64,000 bases of DNA. Origin: Cedecea neteri (GTDB lineage: Bacteria; Pseudomonadota; Gammaproteobacteria; Enterobacterales; Enterobacteriaceae). A program made the translations under genes and the position numbers. The notes under the pieces were generated by a model. The model ran no database searches. It had not been told where the DNA came from and was given only the letters and a program-made list of their open reading frames with translations. This document shows positions 51,801 to 62,846 of the stretch, piece by piece. The stretch covers positions 2,480,001 through 2,544,000 of the forward strand of contig NZ_CP009459.1 of NCBI RefSeq assembly GCF_000758325.1, in the 5' to 3' direction. Positions within the stretch are counted from its first letter, which is position 1. Every line of letters starts with the position of its first letter.

Positions 51801-52543
51801 AAGCAGAGCGAATGGGGCGCCCAATTCCTGACCCGTTCTGGAAGCCTGGCGACAGTATGGAAGTCAGCCATCCAATGCTGGAGAAACTGCCGTACATCGT
51901 GGTGCTGGTGGATGAGTTTGCCGACCTGATGATGACGGTAGGTAAAAAAGTAGAAGAGCTGATCGCCCGCCTCGCGCAGAAAGCGCGCGCCGCAGGTATT
52001 CACCTTGTTCTGGCTACCCAGCGTCCATCAGTTGACGTCATTACCGGCCTTATTAAAGCTAATATCCCAACCCGTATCGCGTTTACGGTGTCGAGCAAAA
52101 TTGACTCGCGTACCATCCTTGATCAGGGCGGCGCTGAATCACTTCTCGGCATGGGGGATATGCTTTACTCCGCACCAAACTCCACGACGCCGATTCGTGT
52201 GCACGGTGCCTTTGTGCGTGATGAAGAAGTACATGCGGTGGTGCAGGACTGGAAAGCACGTGGCCGTCCGCAGTACATCACCGGCATTACCGATGATGAA
52301 GGCAGCGGTGACGGCGGTGGCGGCGGGATGGACGGTGACGAAGAGCTGGATCCGCTCTTCGATCAGGCTGTCGCTTTCGTGGTTGAGAAACGCAAAGCAT
52401 CCATCTCTGGCGTGCAGCGTCAGTTCCGCATCGGCTACAACAGAGCCGCGAGGATCGTGGAGCAGATGGAAGCGCAGGGGATCGTGAGCCCGCAGGGGCA
52501 TAACGGTAACCGCGAGGTTCTTGCGCCGCCTCAGTTTGAGTAA
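48830..52543 (+). CDS. ftsK: DNA translocase FtsK
   Basis: Divisome protein of 1237 residues. Four N-terminal helices (about 20-180), a Pro/Gln-rich linker (about 185-750), the alpha/beta motor with Walker A GTTGSGKS near residue 899 and Walker [13 protein letters not shown], and the C-terminal gamma winged helix (about 1175-1237) that reads KOPS and activates XerCD at dif. It starts with TTG, as in E. coli. About 90 residues shorter than E. coli FtsK (1329), all in the linker, which carries two repeat families of its own (an LFSG repeat and a duplicated [12 protein letters not shown] block). Confidence 0.97.
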   Translation: MSQEYTEDKEVTLRKLSSGRRLLEALLILVALFAIYLMVALLSFNPSDPSWSQTAWHEPIHNLGGAPGAWFADTLFFIFGVMAYTIPVIIIGGCWFTWRQRDSEEFIDYFAVSLRLIGVLAMVLTSCGLAAINADDIWYFASGGVLGSLLSTAMMPLLNSSGGTIALLCVWAAGLTLFTGWSWVSIAEKLGSAVLTVLTFASNRTRRDNTWQDEDEYEEEHDEDEAPQVSAEKRESRRARILRGALARKQRLSQKFANPNGRKTDAALFSGKRMDDAEDDVLFSARGVEADPNDVLFSGHKATLPEDQEYDPLFSGHSAVEPVAAATVATAASQSWATPVPPVAPMPPVSTPAPVVDAESAAPTIAWEPAPTTVTPDPVIAPAPDHYSSPHPASIQQQVVPETHQSWSEPVVPVAQPAVEPQPVPEPVEEVKYVRPPMYHFEEVEEKRAREREQLAAWYQPVNEPKPDPYSYAPVKSAMPEQAQPSIPTSAPVSSSLSAPEMPVPDLTQSASGVQQAVKTAAAAAAFSPVFSITSDVPRPQVKEGIGPQLPRPNRVRVPTRRELASYGIKLPSQRMAEEQARLAENQQSEDDYGDESDALQQHELARQFAAQQQQRYGEEYEDESWSEEQQAEAEEAELARQFAAQQQQRYSEQPQQNNAPFSLDDFDFQSSLKELVDDTPSEPLFTPSFEPAPQPVQHSQPAAQPSQYAQAAQHHPAAPEPKESLIHPFLMRNGDDRPLQKPTTPLPSLDLLTSPPTEVEPVDTFAMEQMARLVEARLADYRIKADVVDYSPGPVITRFELDLAPGVKAARISNLSRDLARSLSTVAVRVVEVIPGKPYVGLELPNKKRQTVYLREVLDCAKFRDNGSPLTVVLGKDIGGEPVVADLAKMPHLLVAGTTGSGKSVGVNAMIISMLYKATPEDVRFIMIDPKMLELSVYEGIPHLLTEVVTDMKDAANALRWSVNEMERRYKLMSALGVRNLAGYNERVLEAERMGRPIPDPFWKPGDSMEVSHPMLEKLPYIVVLVDEFADLMMTVGKKVEELIARLAQKARAAGIHLVLATQRPSVDVITGLIKANIPTRIAFTVSSKIDSRTILDQGGAESLLGMGDMLYSAPNSTTPIRVHGAFVRDEEVHAVVQDWKARGRPQYITGITDDEGSGDGGGGGMDGDEELDPLFDQAVAFVVEKRKASISGVQRQFRIGYNRAARIVEQMEAQGIVSPQGHNGNREVLAPPQFE

Positions 52544-52569
52544 TCCGACCGAGCGCCAGTCATTGAGCA

Positions 52570-52597
52570 AAAAAGAGCCGCGCCTGCGGCTCTTTTT
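52570..52597 (+). terminator. Terminator after ftsK
   Basis: AAAAAGAGCCGC (52570-52581) and GCGGCTCTTTTT (52586-52597), a perfect 12-bp stem with a 4-nt loop and T run, 26 bp past the ftsK stop. Confidence 0.95.
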
Positions 52598-52718
52598 GCA
52601 AAGATGGGTAAATTACCGGAAAATCAGCTTATTCTTCTGTTGCGGTAACCGAAGACTTCACTAGAGTGAGCAGCAGAAGCGCCATCGTCAGGTGGTCAAT
52701 GAATCCAGAGGGAACATA

Positions 52719-53330
52719 ATGAAAAAAATCGTAATTGCCTGCGCGCTGTTAGCTGGCCTGACCGCAACCGGAGCCTGGGCTGACGCAGCCGGGGATTTGC
52801 AGGGCCGCCTTGATAAAGTTGGCAGCTTCCACGCCAGCTTCACCCAGAAAGTCACCGATGGTAGCGGTGCTGCCGTACAGGACGGTCAGGGTGACCTGTG
52901 GGTTAAGCGCCCAAACCTGTTCAACTGGCACATGACTCAGCCCGATGAAAGCATCCTTGTTTCCGACGGTAAAACCCTGTGGTTCTACAACCCGTTTGTT
53001 GAGCAGGTAACGGCCACCTGGCTAAAAGACGCCACCAGCAATACACCGTTTATGCTGATTGCCCGCAACCAGACCAGCGACTGGAAGCAATACAACATCA
53101 AGCAAAATGGCGATGACTTCGTGCTGACGCCAAAAAGCAGCTCGGGTAACCTGAAGCAGTTCACCATCAACGTTGGCCGTGACGGCACTATCCATCAGTT
53201 CAGCGCGGTAGAGCAGGATGACCAGCGCAGCAGCTATACTTTGAAGGCTCAGCAAAACGGCGCAGTGGATGCCGGTAAGTTTACGTTCACCCCGCCAAAA
53301 GGCGTCACGGTGGACGACCAACGTAAGTAG
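52719..53330 (+). CDS. lolA: Outer-membrane lipoprotein carrier protein LolA
   Basis: Periplasmic chaperone of 203 residues (E. coli length) that carries lipoproteins from LolCDE to LolB. Signal peptide [21 protein letters not shown] before [13 protein letters not shown]; incomplete beta-barrel core with [22 protein letters not shown] 52719 has a GAGGGA site; an in-frame start at 52692 is not needed. Followed by rarA after 8 bp. Confidence 0.97.
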   Translation: MKKIVIACALLAGLTATGAWADAAGDLQGRLDKVGSFHASFTQKVTDGSGAAVQDGQGDLWVKRPNLFNWHMTQPDESILVSDGKTLWFYNPFVEQVTATWLKDATSNTPFMLIARNQTSDWKQYNIKQNGDDFVLTPKSSSGNLKQFTINVGRDGTIHQFSAVEQDDQRSSYTLKAQQNGAVDAGKFTFTPPKGVTVDDQRK

Positions 53331-53338
53331 AGGCTTGA

Positions 53339-54682
53339 GTGAGCAACCTGTCGCTCGATTTTTCAGAGAATACCTTCCAGCCGCTGGCCGCGCGTATGCG
53401 GCCAGAAAATCTGGCGCAGTACATCGGTCAGCAGCATCTGCTGGCTGATGGAAAACCTCTGCCCCGAGCCATTGAAGCAGGTCATCTGCATTCCATGATT
53501 CTTTGGGGGCCGCCGGGCACCGGTAAAACCACCCTCGCTGAAGTGATTGCTCGCTATGCAAGCGCGGATGTCGAACGTATTTCTGCGGTAACCTCAGGCG
53601 TAAAAGATATCCGTGAGGCCATCGAACGCGCGCGGCAGAACCGCAATGCCGGGCGCCGCACCATTCTTTTTGTCGACGAAGTTCACCGCTTCAATAAAAG
53701 TCAGCAGGATGCCTTCCTGCCGCATATTGAAGACGGCACCATTACTTTCATCGGTGCGACAACCGAAAACCCTTCTTTTGAGCTGAACTCGGCGCTGCTT
53801 TCCCGCGCCCGTGTCTATCTGCTGAAATCACTGACCGTGGCTGATATTGAGCTGGTGCTCGATCAGGCGATGAACGATAAAGCCAGAGGCTACGGCGGGC
53901 AAAATATCATCCTGCCGGACGAAACGCGTAAAGCTATTGCCGAGCTGGTGAACGGCGATGCGCGCCGGGCACTGAATACGCTCGAAATGATGGCGGATAT
54001 GGCTGAAATTGACGCCAGCGGCAATCGGATTTTGCAAACCCAATTGCTAACGGAGATTGCTGGCGAACGCAGCGCGCGTTTCGATAATAAAGGCGATCGT
54101 TTTTACGATTTGATTTCAGCGGTACATAAATCAATTCGAGGGTCTGCCCCGGACGCCGCTCTTTACTGGTACGCGCGCATTATTAGCGCGGGCGGCGATC
54201 CGCTCTACGTTGCACGGCGTTTACTGGCGATTGCCTCTGAAGATGTTGGTAATGCGGATCCCAGAGGTATGCAGGTGGCCATTGCCGCCTGGGATTGCTT
54301 CACCCGCGTAGGGCCAGCGGAAGGGGAAAGGGCTATTGCGCAGGCGATCGTCTACCTGGCTTGTGCGCCGAAAAGTAACGCCGTTTATACCGCGTTTAAA
54401 GCTGCAATGGCGGATGCGCGCGAACGCCCTGATTATGACGTGCCCGTTCATCTGCGCAACGCCCCAACGAAGCTGATGAAAGAAATGGGCTATGGCCAGG
54501 AATACCGTTACGCCCACGACGAGCCCAATGCCTATGCCGCAGGGGAAGACTATTTTCCACCTGAAATGGCACAAACTCGCTACTATCGGCCTACCAACAG
54601 AGGTCTGGAAGGTAAGATTGGCGAAAAGCTAGCCTGGCTTACCGAGCAGGATCAGAAAAGCCCCACAAAACGCTACCGCTAA
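53339..54682 (+). CDS. rarA: Replication-associated recombination protein RarA
   Basis: AAA+ ATPase of 447 residues (E. coli length), related to clamp loaders and human WRNIP1, acting at stalled forks and gaps. Walker A GPPGTGKT near 58-65, Walker [11 protein letters not shown], sensor [10 protein letters not shown], and a C-terminal tetramerisation region. Starts with GTG. Second gene of lolA-rarA. Confidence 0.97.
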   Translation: MSNLSLDFSENTFQPLAARMRPENLAQYIGQQHLLADGKPLPRAIEAGHLHSMILWGPPGTGKTTLAEVIARYASADVERISAVTSGVKDIREAIERARQNRNAGRRTILFVDEVHRFNKSQQDAFLPHIEDGTITFIGATTENPSFELNSALLSRARVYLLKSLTVADIELVLDQAMNDKARGYGGQNIILPDETRKAIAELVNGDARRALNTLEMMADMAEIDASGNRILQTQLLTEIAGERSARFDNKGDRFYDLISAVHKSIRGSAPDAALYWYARIISAGGDPLYVARRLLAIASEDVGNADPRGMQVAIAAWDCFTRVGPAEGERAIAQAIVYLACAPKSNAVYTAFKAAMADARERPDYDVPVHLRNAPTKLMKEMGYGQEYRYAHDEPNAYAAGEDYFPPEMAQTRYYRPTNRGLEGKIGEKLAWLTEQDQKSPTKRYR

Positions 54683-54749
54683 TGCAGGCGTTGCGGTAAG
54701 GTTAGCAAGACTATCAAAGCGGCCGCAGGCTGTGGCCGCACTCCTATAA

Positions 54750-56069
<1,320 letters not shown>

Positions 56070-56090
56070 TCCACCGTTTGTGATGCATTT

Positions 56091-56117
56091 AAAAAGCGCC
56101 TCAGGGCGCTTTTTTTA
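56091..56117 (+). terminator. Terminator after serS
   Basis: AAAAAGCGCC (56091-56100) and GGCGCTTTTT (56105-56114) with a TCAG loop and a T run; 21 bp past serS. Confidence 0.95.
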
Positions 56118-56155
56118 TACCGTAATTCCGAGCTTTTACGTCAACACCGCCTTTC

Positions 56156-56196
56156 TTGATACCAGACAATAACCCCTACTCCCAAAGAAGTATTAT
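56156..56196 (+). promoter_or_regulatory. FNR-dependent class II promoter of dmsA
   Basis: TTGATACCAGACAA (56156-56169) is close to the FNR site of E. coli dmsA and to the consensus TTGAT-N4-ATCAA. A TATTAT -10 hexamer lies at 56191-56196, so the FNR site centre falls near -41.5 of a start around 56203, the class II arrangement. This leaves a leader of about 210 nt. Confidence 0.82.
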
Positions 56197-56203
56197 TGCT
56201 CAC

Positions 56204-56414
56204 CGGAAGCGGGTGATGATTGTTCAATTAAAACTTCAATCTAATCATCATTTGACGGCCGTGCTTCACATGGCGTGACGCGGCCAGGTCAATCCTTCAA
56301 TAAAAATAAACCGGACACCCCTTTCATCCTTTAGCTGCGCAACGGAATGTGGGCTCTCAACCCGCGTGACCGCTGTCGGCTTATTTTAACTGTGAGCAAA
56401 ACAAGTAGGTCACT
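56204..56414 (+). other. dmsA leader region
   Basis: Predicted untranslated leader of dmsA. No open frame of note, and no clear hairpin terminator or riboswitch seen. Confidence 0.5.
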
Positions 56415-58856
56415 ATGACTGATAAAACCCCTAACGCGATTCTCGCGGCAGAGGTCAGCCGTCGTAAGCTGGTCCAAACCACGGCAATCGGTGGTTTAGC
56501 TGCTGCAACTAGCGCCTTCTCACTCCCTTTTTCCAGGCTTGCTTTTGCCGCCCAACCGGATAACCCTGGTGGTGAAGAGAAAGTGGTCTGGAGCGCCTGT
56601 ACGGTCAACTGTGGCAGCCGCTGCCCGTTGCGTATGCACGTGGTGGATGGTGAAATTAAATATGTCGAAACTGATAATACCGGCGATGACGATTACGAAG
56701 GTTTACACCAGGTTCGGGCCTGCCTGCGTGGTCGCTCTATGCGTCGCCGGGTCTACAATGCCGATCGCCTGAAATACCCGATGAAACGCGTTGGCGCGCG
56801 CGGCGAAGGGAAGTTCGAGCGTATCAGCTGGGATGAAGCGTTTGATACCATCGCCCACAGCATGCAGGGCATCATTAAAGAGTACGGTAACGAAGCTATT
56901 TATCTGAATTATGGCACCGGTACGCTGGGCGGAACCATGACGCGTTCCTGGCCGCCGGGTTCCACGCTGATTGCCCGACTGATGAACTGCTGCGGGGGCT
57001 ATCTCAATCATTACGGGGACTATTCCACCGCACAGATTGCCGCCGGTCTGAATTATACCTACGGCGGCTGGGCGGACGGCAACAGCCCATCCGATATTGA
57101 AAACAGCAAACTGGTGGTGCTGTTCGGCAATAATCCGGGCGAAACGCGGATGAGCGGTGGCGGAGTGACTTATTACCTCGAGCAGGCTCGTCAAAAGTCC
57201 AATGCCCGAATGATTATCATTGACCCACGTTACACCGACACCGGCGCAGGCCGGGAAGACGAGTGGATCCCTATTCGCCCAGGTACCGATGCGGCGCTGA
57301 TTTCCGCGCTCGCGTGGGTAATGATTGACGAAAACCTCGTAGATCAGGCTTTTCTGGACAAATACTGCGTGGGCTATGATGAAAAAACGCTCCCGGCAGG
57401 TGCACCGCGCAATGGCCACTACAAAGCTTACATCCTCGGTCAGGGGGTGGACGGTGTTGCCAAAACGCCTGAATGGGCTTCGCAGATAACCGGTATTCCG
57501 ACCGATCGTATTATCAAACTTGCCCGGGAAATTGGCAGCGCTAAACCGGCCTTTATCAGCCAGGGCTGGGGGCCGCAGCGTCACTCCAACGGCGAGCTGG
57601 TTTCCCGCGCAATCGCCATGCTTTCTATTCTGACCGGTAACGTCGGTATTCACGGGGGTAACAGCGGGGCTCGTGAAGGCTCTTATAGCCTGCCGTTTGT
57701 GCGTATGCCTACGCTGGATAATCCGGTGCAAACCAGTATCTCGATGTTTATGTGGACCGATGCCATTGAGCGCGGCACGGAGATGACGGCCACCCGCGAC
57801 GGCGTGCGTGGTAAAGAGAAACTGGATGTACCGATAAAAATGGTCTGGAACTATGCCGGTAATTGCCTGATTAACCAGCATTCTCAGATCAACCGCACGC
57901 ACGATATTCTGCAGGATGATAAAAAATGCGAAATGATCGTGGTGATCGACAACCACATGACGTCCTCTGCGAAATACGCCGATATTCTTCTGCCGGATTG
58001 CACGGCCTCTGAGCAGATGGATTTCTGCCTCGATGCCTCCTGCGGCAACATGTCGTATGTGATTTTTGCCGAACAGGCCATCAAGCCGCGTTTTGAATGC
58101 AAAACCATCTATGAAATGACGACTGAACTGGCGAAGCGTATGGGCGTGGAGCAGCGTTTCACGGAAGGACGGACCCAGGAAGGCTGGATGCGTCACCTGT
58201 ATGCTCAATCTCAGGAAGCGATCCCTGAGCTGCCGAGCTTTGATGAGTTCCGCCAATTGGGGATGTTTAAAAAGCGTGACCCGGAAGGGCATCACGTCGC
58301 CTACAAAGCCTTCCGTGAAGATCCCTATGCCAACCCATTAACGACGCCGTCAGGGAAAATTGAGATCTATTCGGCTCAGCTTGCGGACATTGCCGCCACC
58401 TGGGAACTGCCAGAAGGGGATGTCATCGACCCGCTGCCGGTGTATAGCGCTGGTTTTGAGAACGTTGGCGATCCGCTGGCGGAGAAATGGCCGCTGCAGC
58501 TGACTGGCTTCCATTACAAAGCGCGGACGCACTCGACCTATGGCAATGTCGACGTGTTGAAATCCGCCTGTCGTCAGGAGATGTGGATTAATCCGTTGGA
58601 TGCACGCCAGCGTGGGATCGCGAATGGTGATGAGGTCCGTATTTTCAACGATCGCGGAGAAGTGCGCATTAGCGCCAAAGTCACGCCACGCATCATTCCT
58701 GGCGTTGTCGCCTTAGGGGAAGGCGCCTGGTATAGCCCCGATGCCAATAAAGTCGACCGCGGGGGCAGCATCAATGTGCTGACCACTCAGCGCCCGTCAC
58801 CGCTGGCAAAAGGCAATCCATCCCACAGTAACCTGGTCCAGGTTGAAAAGGCGTAA
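56415..58856 (+). CDS. dmsA: Anaerobic dimethyl sulfoxide reductase catalytic subunit DmsA
   Basis: Molybdo-bis-MGD oxidoreductase of 813 residues (E. coli 814). Twin-arginine signal SRRKLVQTTAIGG near residues 15-27, an Fe-S cysteine motif in SACTVNCGSRCPLRMHV near 60-76, and molybdopterin-binding domains through to VLTTQRPSPLAKGNPSH. It reduces DMSO and amine N-oxides with menaquinol electrons relayed by DmsB and DmsC. First gene of dmsABC, behind an FNR promoter. Confidence 0.98.
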   Translation: MTDKTPNAILAAEVSRRKLVQTTAIGGLAAATSAFSLPFSRLAFAAQPDNPGGEEKVVWSACTVNCGSRCPLRMHVVDGEIKYVETDNTGDDDYEGLHQVRACLRGRSMRRRVYNADRLKYPMKRVGARGEGKFERISWDEAFDTIAHSMQGIIKEYGNEAIYLNYGTGTLGGTMTRSWPPGSTLIARLMNCCGGYLNHYGDYSTAQIAAGLNYTYGGWADGNSPSDIENSKLVVLFGNNPGETRMSGGGVTYYLEQARQKSNARMIIIDPRYTDTGAGREDEWIPIRPGTDAALISALAWVMIDENLVDQAFLDKYCVGYDEKTLPAGAPRNGHYKAYILGQGVDGVAKTPEWASQITGIPTDRIIKLAREIGSAKPAFISQGWGPQRHSNGELVSRAIAMLSILTGNVGIHGGNSGAREGSYSLPFVRMPTLDNPVQTSISMFMWTDAIERGTEMTATRDGVRGKEKLDVPIKMVWNYAGNCLINQHSQINRTHDILQDDKKCEMIVVIDNHMTSSAKYADILLPDCTASEQMDFCLDASCGNMSYVIFAEQAIKPRFECKTIYEMTTELAKRMGVEQRFTEGRTQEGWMRHLYAQSQEAIPELPSFDEFRQLGMFKKRDPEGHHVAYKAFREDPYANPLTTPSGKIEIYSAQLADIAATWELPEGDVIDPLPVYSAGFENVGDPLAEKWPLQLTGFHYKARTHSTYGNVDVLKSACRQEMWINPLDARQRGIANGDEVRIFNDRGEVRISAKVTPRIIPGVVALGEGAWYSPDANKVDRGGSINVLTTQRPSPLAKGNPSHSNLVQVEKA

Positions 58857-58866
58857 GGAGCAGTAA

Positions 58867-59484
58867 ATGACAACCCAATATGGCTTTTATATCGACTCCA
58901 GCCGCTGCACCGGCTGCAAAACCTGCGAACTGGCGTGCAAGGATTTTAAGAACCTGAGTCCGGAAGTCAGCTATCGCCGCATTTATGAATATGCGGGCGG
59001 TAACTGGCAGGAAGATAACGGCGTATTCCACCAGGATGTTTTCGCCTACTACCTTTCTATCTCCTGTAACCACTGTGAAGATCCGGCCTGTACTAAGGTC
59101 TGCCCGAGCGGCGCCATGCATAAGCGGGAAGATGGGTTTGTGGTAGTGAACGAAGAGGTTTGTATCGGCTGCCGCTACTGCCATATGGCGTGTCCGTACG
59201 GTGCGCCGCAGTACAACGAAGAGAAAGGCCACATGACCAAGTGCGATGGCTGTTATGAACGCGTTGCCGAGGGGAAAAAGCCGATTTGTGTGGAATCCTG
59301 CCCGCTGCGCGCGCTGGATTTGGCGCCTGTCGACGAATTACGCAAAAAGTACGGTACTCAGGCCGCCATTGCCCCGCTGCCTGCATCGCACTTCACAAAA
59401 CCAAACATCGTGATTAAACCTAACGCTAATAGCCGCCCAAGTGGGGATACCAGCGGTTATCTGGCCAACCCGAAGGAGGTGTGA
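58867..59484 (+). CDS. dmsB: DMSO reductase Fe-S subunit DmsB
   Basis: Electron-transfer subunit of 205 residues with four [4Fe-4S]-type cysteine groups: CTGCKTCELAC, CNHCEDPACTKVC, CIGCRYCHMAC and the CDGC..C...CVESCP set. Same length as E. coli DmsB. It links the membrane anchor DmsC to DmsA. Starts 10 bp after dmsA. Confidence 0.98.
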   Translation: MTTQYGFYIDSSRCTGCKTCELACKDFKNLSPEVSYRRIYEYAGGNWQEDNGVFHQDVFAYYLSISCNHCEDPACTKVCPSGAMHKREDGFVVVNEEVCIGCRYCHMACPYGAPQYNEEKGHMTKCDGCYERVAEGKKPICVESCPLRALDLAPVDELRKKYGTQAAIAPLPASHFTKPNIVIKPNANSRPSGDTSGYLANPKEV

Positions 59485-59485
59485 G

Positions 59486-60346
59486 ATGGGAAACGGATGG
59501 CATGAATGGCCGCTGATGGTCTTTACGGTGTTAGGCCAGTGCGTTGCGGGCGGGTTTATCGTTATGGCATTGGCACTATTGTATGGCGTGAAGGACAGGG
59601 CGGTTCGCAAGCGCACCGAATGGCTAATGATGGTGCTGTGGATCCTGATGGGCATCGGCTTTATTGCCTCAATTCTGCATCTCGGGTCGCCGTTGCGAGC
59701 GTTCAACTCCCTTAACCGGCTAGGCAGCTCGGCGCTGAGCAATGAAATTGCCAGCGGCTCAGTATTCTTTGCCGTGGGCGGCTTCTGGTGGCTTTTGACC
59801 GTGCTCGGAAAAATGCCCCTGGCGCTTGGTAAGATCTGGGCCGTACTGACCATGATTCTGGGTGTGGTATTTGTCTGGATGATGAGCCGGGTTTACCTGA
59901 TCGACACGGTCCCTACCTGGTTTAGCGTCTGGACGCCGCTGAGCTTCTTCCTGACGATGTTTATCGGTGGTCCACTGCTGGGCTATTTGCTGCTTTCTGC
60001 CGCCGGGGTTAGCGGCTGGGGGATGCGTATATTGCCTGTTGTCTCGCTGCTCGCCTTGCTGGTTAGCATGGTTGTCGTGCTGATGCAGGGCATGGAGCTG
60101 GCAACGCTGCATAACTCTATTCAGCAGGCTTCTGCGCTGGTACCGGAGTACGGCTCGCTGATGGCGTGGCGGATGGTTCTGCTGGTGATAGCCCTGGTTG
60201 GCTGGATTGTTCCGCAGCTGAAAGGTTATCGGCCTGGCGTTGGTCTGCTGACGCTGGCGATGGTATTGGTGATTGCAGGCGAACTTATCGGTCGTGGCGT
60301 TTTCTACGGGCTGCATATGACGGTTGGTATGGCGATCGCGAGCTAA
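59486..60346 (+). CDS. dmsC: DMSO reductase membrane anchor DmsC
   Basis: Integral membrane subunit of 286 residues with eight predicted helices that oxidises menaquinol and anchors DmsAB. Similar to E. coli DmsC (GSGWHEWPLM.FTV.GQCVAGGFIV, HLGSP.RAFNSLNR.G.SALSNEIASGS, LIGRGVFYGLHMTVGMA.AS). ATG 59486, 1 bp after dmsB and behind AAGGAGGT, is the right start; an upstream in-frame GTG lies inside dmsB. Confidence 0.97.
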   Translation: MGNGWHEWPLMVFTVLGQCVAGGFIVMALALLYGVKDRAVRKRTEWLMMVLWILMGIGFIASILHLGSPLRAFNSLNRLGSSALSNEIASGSVFFAVGGFWWLLTVLGKMPLALGKIWAVLTMILGVVFVWMMSRVYLIDTVPTWFSVWTPLSFFLTMFIGGPLLGYLLLSAAGVSGWGMRILPVVSLLALLVSMVVVLMQGMELATLHNSIQQASALVPEYGSLMAWRMVLLVIALVGWIVPQLKGYRPGVGLLTLAMVLVIAGELIGRGVFYGLHMTVGMAIAS

Positions 60347-60362
60347 CATTTCATCGAGTTAT

Positions 60363-60388
60363 AAGCGCGCCTGCGGGCGCGCTTTTTC
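60363..60388 (+). terminator. Terminator after dmsC
   Basis: AAGCGCGCC (60363-60371) and GGCGCGCTT (60376-60384) with a 4-nt loop and a following T run. Confidence 0.93.
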
Positions 60389-60576
60389 ATGCTTTCAGAT
60401 AAGAAAATCTCACCTGAATATCCATGAAATTTTTCATTGCTCATTTTGGCCTGCTTTTCGCTATATCGCATCAAAAACAGGGAGATACAATTTACGTGAC
60501 CCCGGTCACTTATTAGCAGGATAAGTTTTTCAAATCGTCCCCGTCAAAACCCCTCTTACCCCCCATTATTGCTGGA

Positions 60577-60604
60577 TTGACAATCAATTTGCCGGTGGCA
60601 TGAT
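60577..60604 (+). promoter_or_regulatory. Possible sigma-70 promoter of ycaD
   Basis: TTGACA (60577-60582), a 16-bp spacer and CATGAT (60599-60604) give a consensus -35 with a fair -10 element, about 38 bp before the ycaD start codon. Confidence 0.5.
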
Positions 60605-60642
60605 GCGCACAAATTTCCTGATTTCCTCACGGTTTGATACCC

Positions 60643-61791
60643 ATGACCACCTATACCCGTCCCGTATTGCTCCTGCTTTGCGGGCTTTTGCTGCTGACTC
60701 TGGCGATGGCGGTTTTAAACACGCTCGTCCCGCTTTGGCTGGCTCACGATAATCTTCCTACCTGGCAGGTCGGGATGGTGGGCTCTGCCTACTTTACCGG
60801 CAACCTGGTCGGGACATTGATTACCGGATGGGTGATTAAGCGTCACGGGTTCAACCGCAGCTACTATCTTGCCTCTATTATTTTTGCCGTGGGTTGTATT
60901 GGCCTCGGGCTGATGGTCGGTTTCTGGAGCTGGATGGTCTGGCGGTTTGTGGCCGGCGTGGGCTGCGCCATGATTTGGGTTGTGGTTGAAAGTGCGCTGA
61001 TGTGCAGCGGGACTTCCCGCAATCGTGGCCGTCTGCTCGCGGCTTACATGACTGTTTACTACATCGGGATGGTGGTCGGCCAGCTGATGGTCAGCAAGCT
61101 TTCTACTGAGCTGATGAACGTTCTGCCGTGGGCTACCGCGCTGGTGCTGGCTGCTATCCTTCCGCTGCTGTTTACCCATATCGTCAGCGACGGCGATGAG
61201 CACCGGGATAACACCCCGGTCTGGCCGATGCTGCGTCTGCGCCAGGCTCGGCTGGGCGTGAACGGCTGCATTATGTCGGGTATCGTACTCGGCTCTCTGT
61301 ATGGTCTGATGCCGTTGTATTTGAACCATCAGGGCGTGAGTGACTCCGGTATTGGCTTCTGGATGGCGCTGATGATCAGCGCGGGTATTGTTGGTCAGTG
61401 GCCGATGGGGCGTCTGGCGGACAAATATGGGCGTCTGCTGGTGCTGCGTGTGCAGGTGTTCGTGGTGATTCTCGGCTGTCTGGCCATGCTCAGCAACGCT
61501 GCCATGGGGCCTGCATTATTCGTGCTTGGGGCTTTCGGGTTCACGCTTTACCCGGTGGCGATGGCCTGGGCTTGCGAAAGAATCGAACGTCATCAACTGG
61601 TGGCGATGAATCAGGCGCTGTTGTTGAGCTACACCATCGGGAGCCTGATCGGGCCGACGGTTACTGCGCTGCTGATGCAAAATTATTCTGATAACGTGCT
61701 GTTTATCATGATGGCTGCGGTGTCATTTGTTTACCTGATGATGCTGCTACGCAAAGCGGGCCATCATCCAACCCCGGTGGCTCACGCTTAA
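60643..61791 (+). CDS. ycaD: MFS transporter YcaD
   Basis: Major facilitator protein of 382 residues (E. coli length) with twelve predicted helices and MFS signatures (GYVIKR-like [34 protein letters not shown]). Collinear with E. coli YcaD; substrate unknown. ATG 60643 is used; an in-frame TTG lies 3 codons before. In E. coli ycaC separates it from dmsC; here that gene is absent. Confidence 0.94.
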   Translation: MTTYTRPVLLLLCGLLLLTLAMAVLNTLVPLWLAHDNLPTWQVGMVGSAYFTGNLVGTLITGWVIKRHGFNRSYYLASIIFAVGCIGLGLMVGFWSWMVWRFVAGVGCAMIWVVVESALMCSGTSRNRGRLLAAYMTVYYIGMVVGQLMVSKLSTELMNVLPWATALVLAAILPLLFTHIVSDGDEHRDNTPVWPMLRLRQARLGVNGCIMSGIVLGSLYGLMPLYLNHQGVSDSGIGFWMALMISAGIVGQWPMGRLADKYGRLLVLRVQVFVVILGCLAMLSNAAMGPALFVLGAFGFTLYPVAMAWACERIERHQLVAMNQALLLSYTIGSLIGPTVTALLMQNYSDNVLFIMMAAVSFVYLMMLLRKAGHHPTPVAHA

Positions 61792-61881
61792 TTAATTTAT
61801 TGTGTCCAGGATGCCGTCACACCGGAATTTGTGACTGGTAGGGCTTTGCTGAGAAGTAAACAGGTCAGCAAGTAAATTTAC

Positions 61882-61903
61882 GTGCTCCCGCAGAGGGGAG
61901 CAC
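61882..61903 (-). terminator. Terminator-like stem after pflA
   Basis: GTGCTCCC (61882-61889) and GGGAGCAC (61896-61903) form a perfect 8-bp stem just past the pflA stop; the following minus-strand sequence is AT-rich but lacks a clean T run. Confidence 0.6.
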
Positions 61904-61911
61904 GATTCGAA

Positions 61912-62652
61912 TCAGTACATCACTTTATGGCCGTACTGCTCCAGAATACCTTTCACCCGCTCCATCGTTTCTTTCTTCGGCGGATGTACGCCATCCAGCT
62001 TGTATTCTTCGCCCATTGCCACCCACTTGTGTTTGCCCAGCTCGTGATACGGCAACAGCTCGATTTTTTCAACGTTGCCCATATCACGGGTGAACTCACC
62101 CAGGCGATGCGCGGAATCATCATCGTCGGACCAGCCCGGCACGACTACGTAGCGGATCCACACCTTAATGTCTTTTTTCGACAGATAGCGGGCAAACTCA
62201 AGCGTGCGGTGGTTTGAAACCCCGACCAGATTCTGGTGGATTTCATCATTCATCTGCTTGAGATCGAGCATCACCAGGTCGGTGACCTCCAGCAGCTCAT
62301 CAATCACAGGATCGTAGCGGCGAACAAAGCCGTTGGTGTCCAGGCAGGTATGAATCCCTTCTTTGTGGCAGGCGCGGAACCAGTCACGTACAAACTCGGC
62401 CTGTAGGATAGCCTCGCCGCCGGACGCGGTGACGCCGCCGCCGGATGCATTCATGAAGTGGCGGTAGGTAACAACTTCTTTCATCAGCTCTTCCACCGTC
62501 ACTTCTTTGCCACCGTGGGTGTCCCAGGTGTCGCGGTTGTGGCAGTACAGGCAGCGCATCAGGCAGCCCTGGAAGAAGGTGATAAAGCGGATACCGGGGC
62601 CGTCCACGGTACCGCAGGATTCAAAAGAGTGAATTCGTCCGATTGCTGACAT
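61912..62652 (-). CDS. pflA: Pyruvate formate-lyase activating enzyme
   Basis: Radical-SAM enzyme of 246 residues that installs the glycyl radical on PflB. The CxxxCxxC cluster motif is CLMRCLYC near residues 30-37, followed by [14 protein letters not shown] and SAM-binding segments. Nearly identical to E. coli PflA. ATG 62652 gives [20 protein letters not shown] as in E. coli; the frame continues to 62700. It lies 194 bp after pflB. Confidence 0.98.
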   Translation of the reverse strand: MSAIGRIHSFESCGTVDGPGIRFITFFQGCLMRCLYCHNRDTWDTHGGKEVTVEELMKEVVTYRHFMNASGGGVTASGGEAILQAEFVRDWFRACHKEGIHTCLDTNGFVRRYDPVIDELLEVTDLVMLDLKQMNDEIHQNLVGVSNHRTLEFARYLSKKDIKVWIRYVVVPGWSDDDDSAHRLGEFTRDMGNVEKIELLPYHELGKHKWVAMGEEYKLDGVHPPKKETMERVKGILEQYGHKVMY

Positions 62653-62787
62653 TGCGGTGATCTCTCCAGATGTGGCCCGTCCAGGGCCTGTGTCGTGCAC
62701 AGCTCAAGCCGGCTGTGTTAAGTCTGTTTTGACAGATACCCAGAGTATAGATAGCTGGCAAAGCAGGCTGAGGGTAGGGAGGTGAGT

Positions 62788-62815
62788 AAAAAGGCCCCAC
62801 GGGAGTGGAGCCTTT
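62788..62815 (-). terminator. Terminator after pflB
   Basis: On the minus strand GTGGAGCCTTT-type arms (62805-62815 and 62790-62800) pair with one mismatch around a GGGA/TCCC loop and are followed by a T run. It lies about 30 bp past the pflB stop and would favour pflB over pflA expression. Confidence 0.8.
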
Positions 62816-62846
62816 ATATAGTACGCTTCTTCAGTCTGACAAGGAA

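Noticed and set aside
56703-58295. 530-codon open frame antisense to dmsA
   Set aside because: Same explanation as for clpA; His/Arg-rich composition typical of antisense shadows and no family resemblance.
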